From Alphaproteobacteria bacterium (lineage in GTDB: Bacteria > Pseudomonadota > Alphaproteobacteria > CACIAM-22H2), in contig CANMWW010000004.1 in the NCBI GenBank assembly GCA_947500965.1, forward strand, positions 1 to 20,417: a stretch of 20,417 bases of DNA. Direction: 5' to 3'. A model generated the notes under the pieces. It was not told the origin of the DNA and searched no databases. It saw nothing but the letters and a program-made list of their open reading frames with translations. Shown here piece after piece: positions 7,630 to 15,042 of the stretch (position 1 is its first letter; each line of letters starts with the position of its first letter). Both the position numbers and the translations under genes were made by a program.

Positions 7630-8562
7630 ATGGCTGGCGAGGACGCTTCGCACCTGGCGACCGCGCGCGGGCGCGACATCCGCGGCGCCATGTTCATGCT
7701 GCTTAACGCGGCCTGCCTCGTCGCCGGCGTCGCGATCATCAGGGTGCTGGGGCGCGAGCTGCCCGAGCCGGTGATCGTGCTGTTCCGCTTCCTCTTCGCG
7801 CTCGCGTTCTTCGCGCCGTCCATGCTGCGCGGCGGCGGCGGGCTGCTCGCCACGCGGCGGCCGGGCGCGCACGCGCTGCGCGCGGCCTGCGGCTACGCCG
7901 GCTTCGTCGCATTCGTCTACGCCGCCCAGCGCATGCCGCTCGCGGACGTGATGGCGCTGGGCTTCACCCAGCCGCTCTGGGCCGCGGCGATCGGCATGCT
8001 GGCCTTCGGCGAGCGCTTCTCGGCGGCGCGCGCGCTCGCGCTCCTCGCGGGCTTCGCCGGCGCGATGCTCGTGCTGCGCCCCGGCTTCGCGCACGCGCCG
8101 CTGCTGCCGGCGCTGGCGGCGCTCGCCAACGCGCTGCTCACCTGCATCGCCATGATGACGGTGAAGCGCCTCTCCGCGACCGAGCCCGCAGGGCGGATCG
8201 CCGCGCTCTTCCTGCTGGTCGGGACGCTGCTCTCGGTGCCCGGCGCCTGGGCCGCCTGGACCACGCCCGCGCCCGCGGCGCTGCCCTGGCTGGTCGTGCT
8301 GGGCGCGCTGGCATGGATCGGCCAGGTCGCGCTGTCGCGCGGCTACGCGCTGGGCCGCTTCTCGACGATGGCGGCGATGGACTTCGCGCGGCTTCCCGCG
8401 GCGCTCGCGATCGGCTGGGTCGCCTTCGCGGAGGCACCGGACGGGCTGGCCGTCGCCGGCATGGCGCTGATCGGCGTCGCCTCGACCGCGATCGTGCTCT
8501 GGCGATCCGCGCCCGGCCGCGCTAACGAGGACGACGCAGGCGCAACGAGGAGGGGATCATGA
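7630..8562 (+). CDS. EamA-family (DMT superfamily) membrane transporter
   Basis: A 310-residue, very hydrophobic protein with about ten membrane segments arranged as two EamA halves, the usual length and layout of drug/metabolite transporters (RhaT/YdcZ-like permeases). The first half begins DIRGAMFMLLNAACLVAG and includes the typical PVIVLFRFLFALAFF helix; the second half ends with VAGMALIGVASTAIVLWR before a short charged tail. Members move amino acids, nucleobases, metabolites or toxic analogues, often outward; the substrate cannot be predicted. ATG 7630 has GGGGGA just upstream at a short distance; an ATG at 7690 is also possible but would remove a charged cytoplasmic tail only. Its stop codon overlaps the start of the RidA gene (ATGA, 8559-8562), indicating translational coupling. 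Confidence 0.88.
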   Translation: MAGEDASHLATARGRDIRGAMFMLLNAACLVAGVAIIRVLGRELPEPVIVLFRFLFALAFFAPSMLRGGGGLLATRRPGAHALRAACGYAGFVAFVYAAQRMPLADVMALGFTQPLWAAAIGMLAFGERFSAARALALLAGFAGAMLVLRPGFAHAPLLPALAALANALLTCIAMMTVKRLSATEPAGRIAALFLLVGTLLSVPGAWAAWTTPAPAALPWLVVLGALAWIGQVALSRGYALGRFSTMAAMDFARLPAALAIGWVAFAEAPDGLAVAGMALIGVASTAIVLWRSAPGRANEDDAGATRRGS

Positions 8563-9017
8563 CGCCAGAAGAGAAGCTCGCATCGATGGGGCTCGAGCTG
8601 CCGCGCACGCCCACGCCGGTGGCCAACTACGTGCCGTTCAAGCGCGACGGCAACACGCTCTACCTGTCGGGCCAGGGGCCGCGCCGGCCCGACGGCTCCA
8701 TGCATGTCGGCAAGGTGGGCCGCGACCTGACCTGGGAGCAGGCCTACGAGCACGCGAAGATCACGGGCCTCGGCGTGCTCTCGGTGGCGAAGCTGGCCGC
8801 GGGCGACCTGTCGCGCGTCGAGGTGCTCAAGGTCCTCGGCATGGTCAACGGGATCCCGGAATTCGGCGACCACCCGAAGGTCATCAACGGCTGCTCCGAC
8901 CTGTTCGTCGCCGTGCTCGGCGATCGCGGCAGGCACGCGCGCTCGGCGGTCGGCATGGGCTCGCTGCCCAACGGCATCTCCGTCGAGATCGAGGCGGTGA
9001 TGCGCATCCACGACTGA
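8559..9017 (+). CDS. RidA family (YjgF/YER057c/UK114) protein
   Basis: A 152-residue RidA-like protein. Family landmarks are NTLYLSGQGP (residues 32-41), VNGIPEFGDHPKVING in the middle and the C-terminal RHARSAVGMGSLPNGISVEI, in which Arg128 aligns with the carboxylate-binding Arg of RidA trimers. True RidA proteins hydrolyse reactive enamines/imines made by PLP enzymes; this version resembles the YjgF-like subgroup with the HARSAVGM pattern, whose members are often placed in catabolic clusters and may act on other imines or as deaminases. The start overlaps the EamA stop by 4 bp and AGGAGG-like GAGGAGGGG lies just before it. An export permease together with an imine hydrolase suggests removal of a reactive or unwanted metabolite, which is inference. 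Confidence 0.92.
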   Translation: MTPEEKLASMGLELPRTPTPVANYVPFKRDGNTLYLSGQGPRRPDGSMHVGKVGRDLTWEQAYEHAKITGLGVLSVAKLAAGDLSRVEVLKVLGMVNGIPEFGDHPKVINGCSDLFVAVLGDRGRHARSAVGMGSLPNGISVEIEAVMRIHD

Positions 9018-9048
9018 GGCGGCCGCCGGCCCCGCCCACGCGGCCTCA
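9015..9048. terminator. Bidirectional stem-loop between RidA and NicO genes
   Basis: TGAGGC (9015-9020) pairs perfectly with GCCTCA (9043-9048); the arms hold the two opposed TGA stop codons. The 22-base loop is G+C-rich and can fold further (GGCC-GCC-GGCC). Only 28 bp separate the genes. It is the second convergent junction here with this design. No T tract. Confidence 0.35.
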
Positions 9049-10026
9049 CAGGCCGAGCGGATGGACGGGGCCGAAGGCGGCGTGCAGGAGCAGCGCGCCA
9101 AGCACGGCGATCGCGCAGCCGCCCGCGAGGGACAGCCAGGCGGCGGCGCTGCGCGCGAATCCTTCGCCGCCATGCCCGGCCAGCGCCAGCGCCCGCTGGC
9201 GCGCCACCACGACCACCGCGCCCATCGCGCCCAGTGCCAGCGCGGTGCCCGCGGACATCGCGGCGACCGCGGCGATGCCCGCCCAGAGCAGGTCGAAGGC
9301 GAAGGCCAGCACGAGCACGAGCACCGCTCCCGTGCAGGGCCGCAGGCCGATCGACATCACGACGCCCAGCGCCGCGAGCAGCCCGGGCGTGGCGAGCGCG
9401 CCGGGTGCCGGCGCATGCGCATGGCCGCAACCATGCCCATGCCCATGCCCATGTTCGTGCCCATGCCCATCGACATGCCCGTGCCCGTGGCCAAGCGCGC
9501 AGCCATGCGCGTGGCCGTCGTCGCGCCGGGCGATCGCGCGCGCGCCGCGCCAGGCGAGCATGCAGCCGAGCGCGGCGAGCATCGCGAAGCCGGCGCGCTC
9601 GCTCCATGCCGCGGCGCCCTGCGCGTCGCGCGGCAGCCAGCCGGCCACGACGACGAGCGCGACGACGAGGACCACGGCGACCGCGCCCTGCGCGAAGGCG
9701 GAGGCGACGGCGAGGCCGATGCCGCGCGCGAGGCGCTGCGGCTGCGTCGCGAGGTACGTGCCGAGCACGGCCTTGCCATGGCCGGGCCCGGCCGCGTGGA
9801 AGAGCCCGTAGAGGAACGAGGCGAGCAGGAGCGCGCCCGTCGCCCTGCCGCCGGGATCGTCCGCGAGCACGCGTACCAGGCGCACGAGCTCGCCATGGAG
9901 CGCGCGCTGCGTCTCCAGGATCCAGGCGACGAGCCCGCCCGTGGCGCGCGCGGCGTCCTGCGCCGGCGCCTCGGGCGCCGCCAGCAGCGCCGCGCCCGCG
10001 AGCGCGATCAGGGCGGCGCGCCGCAT
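9046..10026 (-). CDS. NicO-family nickel/cobalt transporter with His-rich loop
   Basis: A 326-residue membrane protein of the NicO/RcnA group. It has a likely N-terminal signal segment (residues 1-23), then membrane helices with the family motif HAAGPGHGKAVLGTYL (77-92) and, in the second half, SIGLRPCTGAVLVL (225-238). Between the halves (172-204) is a loop with 13 His and two Cys in HG/HA dipeptides, expected to bind Ni2+, Co2+ or Zn2+. RcnA homologues export Ni/Co, while NicO proteins paired with DUF1007 may work in uptake; direction cannot be decided. The start overlaps the end of the DUF1007 gene by 19 bp, which marks it as the last gene of the amidase-DUF1007-NicO run. No RcnR-like repressor or Ni riboswitch was recognised nearby. 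Confidence 0.88.
   Translation of the reverse strand: MRRAALIALAGAALLAAPEAPAQDAARATGGLVAWILETQRALHGELVRLVRVLADDPGGRATGALLLASFLYGLFHAAGPGHGKAVLGTYLATQPQRLARGIGLAVASAFAQGAVAVVLVVALVVVAGWLPRDAQGAAAWSERAGFAMLAALGCMLAWRGARAIARRDDGHAHGCALGHGHGHVDGHGHEHGHGHGHGCGHAHAPAPGALATPGLLAALGVVMSIGLRPCTGAVLVLVLAFAFDLLWAGIAAVAAMSAGTALALGAMGAVVVVARQRALALAGHGGEGFARSAAAWLSLAGGCAIAVLGALLLHAAFGPVHPLGL
9433..9492. repeat. ATGCCC-type hexanucleotide tandem repeat inside the NicO gene
   Basis: Ten consecutive 6-base units on the + strand are ATGCCC or close variants (ATGTTC, GTGCCC, ATCGAC, GTGGCC). Read on the minus strand they encode the Gly-His dipeptides of the metal-binding loop. Units are in frame, so gain or loss would change the number of His without a frameshift. 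Confidence 0.85.
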
Positions 10027-10670
10027 CGCACGAAGACCTTCTCGGCGAAGGCCTCGCCCATGCTGTCGCCGCCGGACTGGCCCGGCCCCAGCGCGGCGGC
10101 GCGCGATACCTGCTCCGGCTCCGGCGCGGGCGCGACCAGCCGCGTCGCGCAGCCCGCGGCCGTGGCCGGCAGCGCGATCGCCGCCGCGTCGCGATGCAGC
10201 ATCTCGATGTAGTAGCTCGGGTCGAACACCGCGTAGGAGAGCACGGCGGCGCGCAGGTCCGCGGGCTCGGCCAGCGGCAGCAGGAAGCCGATCGCGAGCC
10301 GGCCCTCGCGCAGCTCGCCGCGCACGTCGCGCGCCCTTCCGGTCGCGAGCCGGCGTCCCTCGCGCTGCAGCAGCGTGAAGTAGCCATGGGCGTGGAGGTC
10401 GCCGACCATGCGGCGCGCCGCGTCGAGCGCGGCGGCGTCCGGCCCGCTGGCCGGGCGGCCGCGCCGCGGGCGCGGGATCGTGTAGGCGGAGAAGGCGTCG
10501 TCGAAGACCCAGGTCTGGCGCAGCGCCTCGAGGCGCCCGTCCGCCGAAACGACGAGCTCGACCTCGATGTCGGCGTAGACATGCGGATGCGCGGCGGCGG
10601 GGCGCATGGCGAGGCCCAGCGCCAGGGCCAGCGCCGCCGCCATCCAGCGCGATGCGGCGCGGCGCATCAT
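10008..10670 (-). CDS. DUF1007 family periplasmic protein (Ni/Co-transport associated)
   Basis: A 220-residue protein with a clear Sec signal peptide: MMRR, a hydrophobic Ala/Leu core and a probable cut after AAA at residue 27, which exposes HPHVYADIEVEL as the mature N terminus. The His-x-His start and the segment QTWVFDDAFSAY are typical of DUF1007 proteins, which are found beside NicO-type transporters and are thought to present or receive the metal in the periplasm. The N-terminal HPH after cleavage could itself be a Ni/Cu binding site (inference). The ATG (10668-10670) overlaps the TGA of the amidase as ATGA, and the end overlaps NicO by 19 bp, so expression is coupled on both sides. ATG 10667 is an alternative start one codon later. 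Confidence 0.85.
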   Translation of the reverse strand: MMRRAASRWMAAALALALGLAMRPAAAHPHVYADIEVELVVSADGRLEALRQTWVFDDAFSAYTIPRPRRGRPASGPDAAALDAARRMVGDLHAHGYFTLLQREGRRLATGRARDVRGELREGRLAIGFLLPLAEPADLRAAVLSYAVFDPSYYIEMLHRDAAAIALPATAAGCATRLVAPAPEPEQVSRAAALGPGQSGGDSMGEAFAEKVFVRCGAPP

Positions 10671-12079
10671 GCGGCGGCCATCGGCGGCCGGCCGAGGCGG
10701 TCGATCGCCCGCCCCAGCCGCCGCTCCGCGGCGAGCACGATCCCCATCAGCGCGCGCTCGCCGCCGCGCCGCGCGGCGAGCTGCAGGCCGACCGGCATGC
10801 GCGCAGCGTCGAGCCCGACGGGCAGCGTGGTGGCGCAGCAATCGAGCAGGCTGATCACCGCGGCGTTGCGCGACGCCGCCGTGTTGCGGGCGCGATAGCC
10901 CTCGAGCGCCTCCACCTCCGCGAGCGCAGGCGGCGAGATCGGGATGGTCGGCATGGCGATCGCGTCGATCGTGGACATGCGTGCCTCGGTCGCCTCCATC
11001 CAGCCGAGGATGCGCCGGCGCCGGCGCACGTATTCGCCGGCGGGCATCTCGCCGAAGCTGCTGATGCGCGCCCAGATGTTGGGGTCGATCTCGGGGATCC
11101 ACTCGGCGAAGCGCTCGACCAGCGTCGCATGCGCCTCGGGCGCGGAGAGATGCCCCGCGAGCCAGAGCTCGTAGGCCGGCACCGCCTCGGGAAGGTCGAA
11201 CTCGACGAGGCGCGCGCCGCCTGCCTCGAGTTCGCGCAGCGCCTCCTCGACGCGCTCGGCGATCCCCGCCTCGCAGCCCTCGAGGAAGGGCTTGCGCACG
11301 ATGCCGATGCGCAGGCCCTCGAGCGGGCGCGCGGCCTGCGCCTGCGCCCATGCGATGGCGTCGCCGGGGACGCCGTCGAGCGCCGCGAAGCCGAGCGCTG
11401 CGTCGGCGGCGCTGCGCGCGAGGAGGCCCGGCGTGTCGAGCGTCTCGCTCTGCTGCAGCAGTCCGTCGGTGGTCCAGCGGCCGCGGCTGACCTTGATCCC
11501 GACCGTGCCCGTCCAGCTCGCGGGCATGCGCACCGATCCCGTCGTGTCGGAGCCCAGCGCGAGCATCGACGAGCCCTGCCACAGGCCGACGCCGGCGCCC
11601 GAGCTGGAGCCGCCGCCGACGCGATGCGTGGCGCCGTCCCACGGGTTGCGCGGCGCGCCCCAGTGGCGGTTCGTGCCGAGCCCGCCGAAGGCGAACTCCA
11701 CCGTATGGGTCTTGGCCGCGAGCAGCGCCGCCTGGCGGCGGAACGCGCCGACGAAGGCGCCCTCGCGCTCGTGCTCCGCGGGCAGCGCGCGCGGCGTCCC
11801 GGCCCAGGTGCGGAAGCCCGAGAGGCCGAACAGGTCCTTGACCGAGACGGGCAGGCCCATGAACGGGCCGAGGTCGCAACCCGCGGCGAGCAGCGCGTCC
11901 GCGGCCGCGGCCTGGCGGCGCATCAGCGCCGGGTCGAAGGCGCGATGGGCGTTGAGCGCCTTCTCGCGCCGGCCATGCGCGTCGATCGCCGCCTCGGCGA
12001 TCGCGGCCGCGGACAGGCGACCGGCGCGCAGCGCGCCTGCGAGCCCGGCGATGTCGGCGGCGACGAGGTCGATCGGCAT
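10667..12079 (-). CDS. Amidase (amidase signature family)
   Basis: A 470-residue amidase-signature enzyme with the complete Ser-cisSer-Lys triad: Lys81 in PVSVKDL, the cis-Ser in GGGSSSGAG (about Ser158) and the nucleophile Ser182 in GSDTTGSVRMPAS. Members hydrolyse amides, including the product of nitrile hydratase, indoleacetamide, malonamide, allophanate or Glu-tRNA(Gln). The GatA role is unlikely since GatB/GatC are absent and the sequence after the signature is of the small-molecule amidase type (ends near PTIPISPPALAEVEA). There is no allophanate C-terminal domain. GGGAGGA lies seven bases before ATG 12079. It is preceded by an unknown coiled-coil protein gene (57 bp gap) and its stop overlaps the DUF1007 start. 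The enzyme needs no metal, which makes the metal-transport neighbours notable. Confidence 0.92.
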   Translation of the reverse strand: MPIDLVAADIAGLAGALRAGRLSAAAIAEAAIDAHGRREKALNAHRAFDPALMRRQAAAADALLAAGCDLGPFMGLPVSVKDLFGLSGFRTWAGTPRALPAEHEREGAFVGAFRRQAALLAAKTHTVEFAFGGLGTNRHWGAPRNPWDGATHRVGGGSSSGAGVGLWQGSSMLALGSDTTGSVRMPASWTGTVGIKVSRGRWTTDGLLQQSETLDTPGLLARSAADAALGFAALDGVPGDAIAWAQAQAARPLEGLRIGIVRKPFLEGCEAGIAERVEEALRELEAGGARLVEFDLPEAVPAYELWLAGHLSAPEAHATLVERFAEWIPEIDPNIWARISSFGEMPAGEYVRRRRRILGWMEATEARMSTIDAIAMPTIPISPPALAEVEALEGYRARNTAASRNAAVISLLDCCATTLPVGLDAARMPVGLQLAARRGGERALMGIVLAAERRLGRAIDRLGRPPMAAA

Positions 12080-12136
12080 GGCGTGGTCCTCCCGGTTCGT
12101 GCCTGGCGTGCGCCGCGCCGGTCCCGCGGCCGCGCC

Positions 12137-12874
12137 TCAGGGATAGGCGCAGCTGTCGGCGGTCGCGAGCACGAAGCCGCGCGCGTCGCCGATGGCGACC
12201 ACGAAGCGGTACTCGACCTCGCGGATGACGACGGAGTGGTGGATCGGCAGCACGCCGGTCGCCGTCGTCTCCGCGCCGCCCAGGCGCGTGAAGGTGACGG
12301 TCAGCGGCTTGGAGGGGTCGAACCATCCCTCGGGCCTGCCCGAGGCGTCGACCGAGGAGACGCCGCTCGCCGTGACCATGATCTGGCGGTCGGCGAAGGC
12401 GGCGCTGTCGTTGGGGTTGCGTTGCGGGCCGGTGCGCACGATGAAGCGGCGCGTCGCGGGCCGCTCGTCGCAGCGCCGCGCGTTCTCGGCCGCGGACAGC
12501 ACCGAGGCGAGGCGCTCCGGCTTGACGCCCGCGGCAAGGCGCGCGCGCGCGATGCGCAGCAGCTCCGAGATCGCGCCGGTCGGCACGTCGCTCTCGTAGC
12601 GCCGGCGCAGCTCCTCGGCCTGGCCGGTGGCGGCGGCGAGGTCGCGCTGCAGCCTCGCCTTCTCCTCGTCGAGCGCGCCGGCGCGCAGGGCGAGCTCCGA
12701 GACCTGCTCGCGCAGGTCGCCGGATTCCGACTCCGCCATGCGGTAGCCGGCGCCATAGGCGAAATAGGTCGTGGCGGCGACAAGGCCGGCCAGCGCGAGC
12801 CATTTCAGGCTCCCCAGCATGAACCGGCCGCGCCGCCGCGCGCGCAGGCGCTCCTCGTGGAATCCGTGTCCCAT
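12137..12874 (-). CDS. Hypothetical membrane-anchored coiled-coil protein
   Basis: I do not recognise the family. The 245-residue product has a short Arg-rich cytoplasmic N terminus, one membrane segment at about residues 22-41, a charged heptad-like stretch at about 50-93 (REQVSELALRAG and on) that should form a coiled coil, and a C-terminal domain rich in beta-strand character from about 143 (RRFIVRTGPQRNPND) to the end, with a single Cys pair candidate (Cys135, Cys242). The topology suggests a bitopic protein with its C-terminal domain in the periplasm. Codon use matches its neighbours, so it is a real gene; AAGGA lies five bases before ATG 12874. It is first in the minus-strand run to the amidase and divergent from the alpha/beta hydrolase. 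Confidence 0.75.
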   Translation of the reverse strand: MGHGFHEERLRARRRGRFMLGSLKWLALAGLVAATTYFAYGAGYRMAESESGDLREQVSELALRAGALDEEKARLQRDLAAATGQAEELRRRYESDVPTGAISELLRIARARLAAGVKPERLASVLSAAENARRCDERPATRRFIVRTGPQRNPNDSAAFADRQIMVTASGVSSVDASGRPEGWFDPSKPLTVTFTRLGGAETTATGVLPIHHSVVIREVEYRFVVAIGDARGFVLATADSCAYP

Positions 12875-12906
12875 GGCGTCCTTCTAACCGGAAAGCGGGG
12901 CCTGCG

Positions 12907-12932
12907 TTCAAGCATGCTGATGCGCCTATACT
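12907..12932 (+). promoter_or_regulatory. Possible promoter for the alpha/beta hydrolase gene
   Basis: TATACT (12927-12932) matches the -10 consensus in five of six positions and lies in the only A+T-richer patch of the 89-bp divergent region. The best upstream element, TTCAAG at 12907-12912, is only 14 bp away, too close for a standard -35. A start site near 12939 would give a leader of about 25 bases with GGGAGAGG before ATG 12964. Confidence 0.25.
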
Positions 12933-12963
12933 GTGGCGGCCGCGACGGCCGGGGGGAGAGGCG

Positions 12964-14991
12964 ATGACGAACAGGATCGAATTGCGCGTGGAGCGCCGCT
13001 TCGCCTTCGCGCAGGGGCAGGAATTCGGCGCGGCCGGCGCCTACGAGCGGCTGTCGGGCAAGGCGCTCTTCGCGGTCGATCCCGGCGCTCCCGCCCAGGC
13101 GGGCATCACGGACCTCGACAAGGCGCCGCGCGATCCCGACGGGCTGGTGCGCTTCGCCGCCGATTTCTCGCTGCTGGCGCCGGTCGCGCGCGCGCGCGGC
13201 AATGGCCGGGTCTTCTTCGACTACGGCAATCGCGGGAACATCCGCTGCCTGCAGTTCTTCAACGACGCGCCGGCCTCCAACGACCCGCGCGCCGCCGCGC
13301 ATGCCGGCAACGGCTTCCTGATGCGCCGCGGCTATGCCGTCGCCTGGCTCGGCTGGCAGGCGGACCTGCTGCCGGGCGACGACCGCTTCCTGCTCGACGT
13401 GCCGGTCGCCATGGAGGGCGGGCGCCCGGTCGCCGGCCAGGTCCGGGTCGAGTACATCGCCGACCGGCCGGGCGTCACCGTGTTCCCGCTGAGCAGCCGC
13501 GCCTCGACGCGCAGCCATCCCGCGGTGTCCCTCGACACGCGCCGCGCGCGCCTGACCATGCGCCGCTACGCGACCGACGCGCGCATCCCCGTGCCGCACG
13601 ACCAGTGGATGTTCGCGCGGGTCGAGGGCGGGACCGGCCTCGACAACCAGGGCGGCGAGCGCGGCATCGTGCCCTCCGACCAGCATATCCACCTTCCCGG
13701 GGGCTTCAGGCCGGGCTGGATCTACGAGCTGGTCTACGAGGGCCATTCGCCGCTGGTGCTCGGCCTGGGCCATGTCGCGGTGCGCGACTTCATCGCCTTC
13801 CTCAAGCATGGCGCGCGCGACGACGCGGGCGCGCCGAACCCGCTCCTGGAGGGCGGCGGGCGCGTGGAGAAGGCCTATGCCTGGGGCCGCTCGCAGACCG
13901 GCCGCCTGATCCGCGACGCGCTGCATCGCGGCTTCAACGCCGACGCGGCCGGGCGGCGGGTCTTCGACGGCGTGCTGCCGCATGTCTCGGGCGCGGGGCT
14001 GATGTGGATGAACCACCGCTTCGCCAACGTGATCGTCGCCGCCGGCCAGGAGCACGAGGACCATTTCAACCCGGCCGACCGCTTCCCCTTCACCTATGGC
14101 GAGACCGAGGACCACTTCACCGGCGCGCGCGACGCGATCCTGAAGCGCCCCGCCACGGACCCGCTCGTGCTGCACACCCAGACCTCGACCGAGTACTGGC
14201 AGCGGCGCGGGTCGCTCGTCCATACCGACACGCGCGGCAGGGACGTGGAGCTGCCGGCGAACGTGCGCGCCTATCTCTGGTCGAGCTCGCAGCACTTCGC
14301 CGACCCGCGCCTCGGCAGGCCTGGCCGCGGCATCTGCCGCAACGAGATCAACGTCGTGTGGACCTCGATGTTCTTCCGCGCGATGCTCGACGCGCTCGAC
14401 GCCTGGGCGACGAATGGCACCGAGCCGCCGGCCAGCCGCGTGCCGCGCCGCGCCGACGGCACGCTGGTGTCCTTCGAGGAATGGAAGCGCCAGTTCCCCG
14501 CCATCCCGGGCGTGCCGGTGCCGCGCGGGCCGAGCGCGCTGCCGCGCCTCGACTGGGGCCCGGATGCGGCGCGCGGGGTGCTGCGCGAGCCGCCGGAGGT
14601 GCTGCCGGGCGATGGCTATACCGTGCTGGTGCCGGCGGTCGACGCCGACCGCAACGACGTCGCCGGCGTGCGCGCGCCGATGGTCGAGGCGCCGCTGGCG
14701 ACCTACACGGGCTGGAACCTGCGCGCGCGCGGCCAGGGCGAGGGCGCGATGCACGAGTTCACGGGCTCGACGCTGCCCTTCCCGGAGACGCCGGAGCATC
14801 GCGCGCAGCTCGGCGACCCGCGCCCCTCGGTGCGCGAGCGACATGCCGACGCCGGGGCCTATGCGCGGGCCATCGAGGCGGCGGCGCGCGCGCTGGTCGC
14901 GCAGCGCCTGATGCTGGAGGAGGACGTACCGCGCTGCGTCGCGGCGGCGGCCAACTGGCACGCGCCGCGCCACGACGTCACGATCGACTAG
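12964..14991 (+). CDS. Alpha/beta hydrolase domain-containing protein (long, ABHD_10-type)
   Basis: A 675-residue protein resembling the large bacterial alpha/beta hydrolase-domain family (Pfam Abhydrolase_10 type). The nucleophile elbow is WGRSQTGRLIRD, with Ser310 as the likely nucleophile; family members show G-x-S-Q-x-G at this place followed by the RGFN segment, also present here. The N-terminal third (GAYERLSGKALFAVDP and FFDYGNRGN) is the usual beta-rich part. No signal peptide is seen, so it is probably cytoplasmic. Members are annotated only as esterase/lactonase-like hydrolases of unknown substrate. GGGAGAGG precedes ATG 12964. It stands alone on its strand, divergent from the coiled-coil gene and convergent with the flavin reductase operon. 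Function beyond hydrolase is not supported. Confidence 0.85.
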   Translation: MTNRIELRVERRFAFAQGQEFGAAGAYERLSGKALFAVDPGAPAQAGITDLDKAPRDPDGLVRFAADFSLLAPVARARGNGRVFFDYGNRGNIRCLQFFNDAPASNDPRAAAHAGNGFLMRRGYAVAWLGWQADLLPGDDRFLLDVPVAMEGGRPVAGQVRVEYIADRPGVTVFPLSSRASTRSHPAVSLDTRRARLTMRRYATDARIPVPHDQWMFARVEGGTGLDNQGGERGIVPSDQHIHLPGGFRPGWIYELVYEGHSPLVLGLGHVAVRDFIAFLKHGARDDAGAPNPLLEGGGRVEKAYAWGRSQTGRLIRDALHRGFNADAAGRRVFDGVLPHVSGAGLMWMNHRFANVIVAAGQEHEDHFNPADRFPFTYGETEDHFTGARDAILKRPATDPLVLHTQTSTEYWQRRGSLVHTDTRGRDVELPANVRAYLWSSSQHFADPRLGRPGRGICRNEINVVWTSMFFRAMLDALDAWATNGTEPPASRVPRRADGTLVSFEEWKRQFPAIPGVPVPRGPSALPRLDWGPDAARGVLREPPEVLPGDGYTVLVPAVDADRNDVAGVRAPMVEAPLATYTGWNLRARGQGEGAMHEFTGSTLPFPETPEHRAQLGDPRPSVRERHADAGAYARAIEAAARALVAQRLMLEEDVPRCVAAAANWHAPRHDVTID

Positions 14992-15018
14992 GTCGCCGCG
15001 CGCGGGTCCGCTTGCTCC

Positions 15019-15042
15019 GCCGGGCCCTTCGCGTCGCCCGGC
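15019..15042. terminator. Stem-loop between hydrolase and flavin reductase genes
   Basis: GCCGGGC (15019-15025) and GCCCGGC (15036-15042) form a perfect 7-bp stem with a 10-base loop, ending directly at the stop codon of the minus-strand gene. It is the third convergent junction with a stem-loop. It may end transcripts from either side; no T tract. Confidence 0.4.

Noticed and set aside
9433..9492. Possible CRISPR-like or regulatory repeat array
   Set aside because: Units are 6 bases without spacers and code in frame for the His-rich loop of the transporter.
10652..12967. Plus-strand open frame of 771 codons opposite the amidase and coiled-coil genes
   Set aside because: Low-complexity Arg/Ala composition and full overlap with genes whose motifs are intact on the other strand.
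12805..14973. Minus-strand open frame of 722 codons opposite the alpha/beta hydrolase
   Set aside because: Antisense shadow; the plus strand has the nucleophile elbow and normal codon use.
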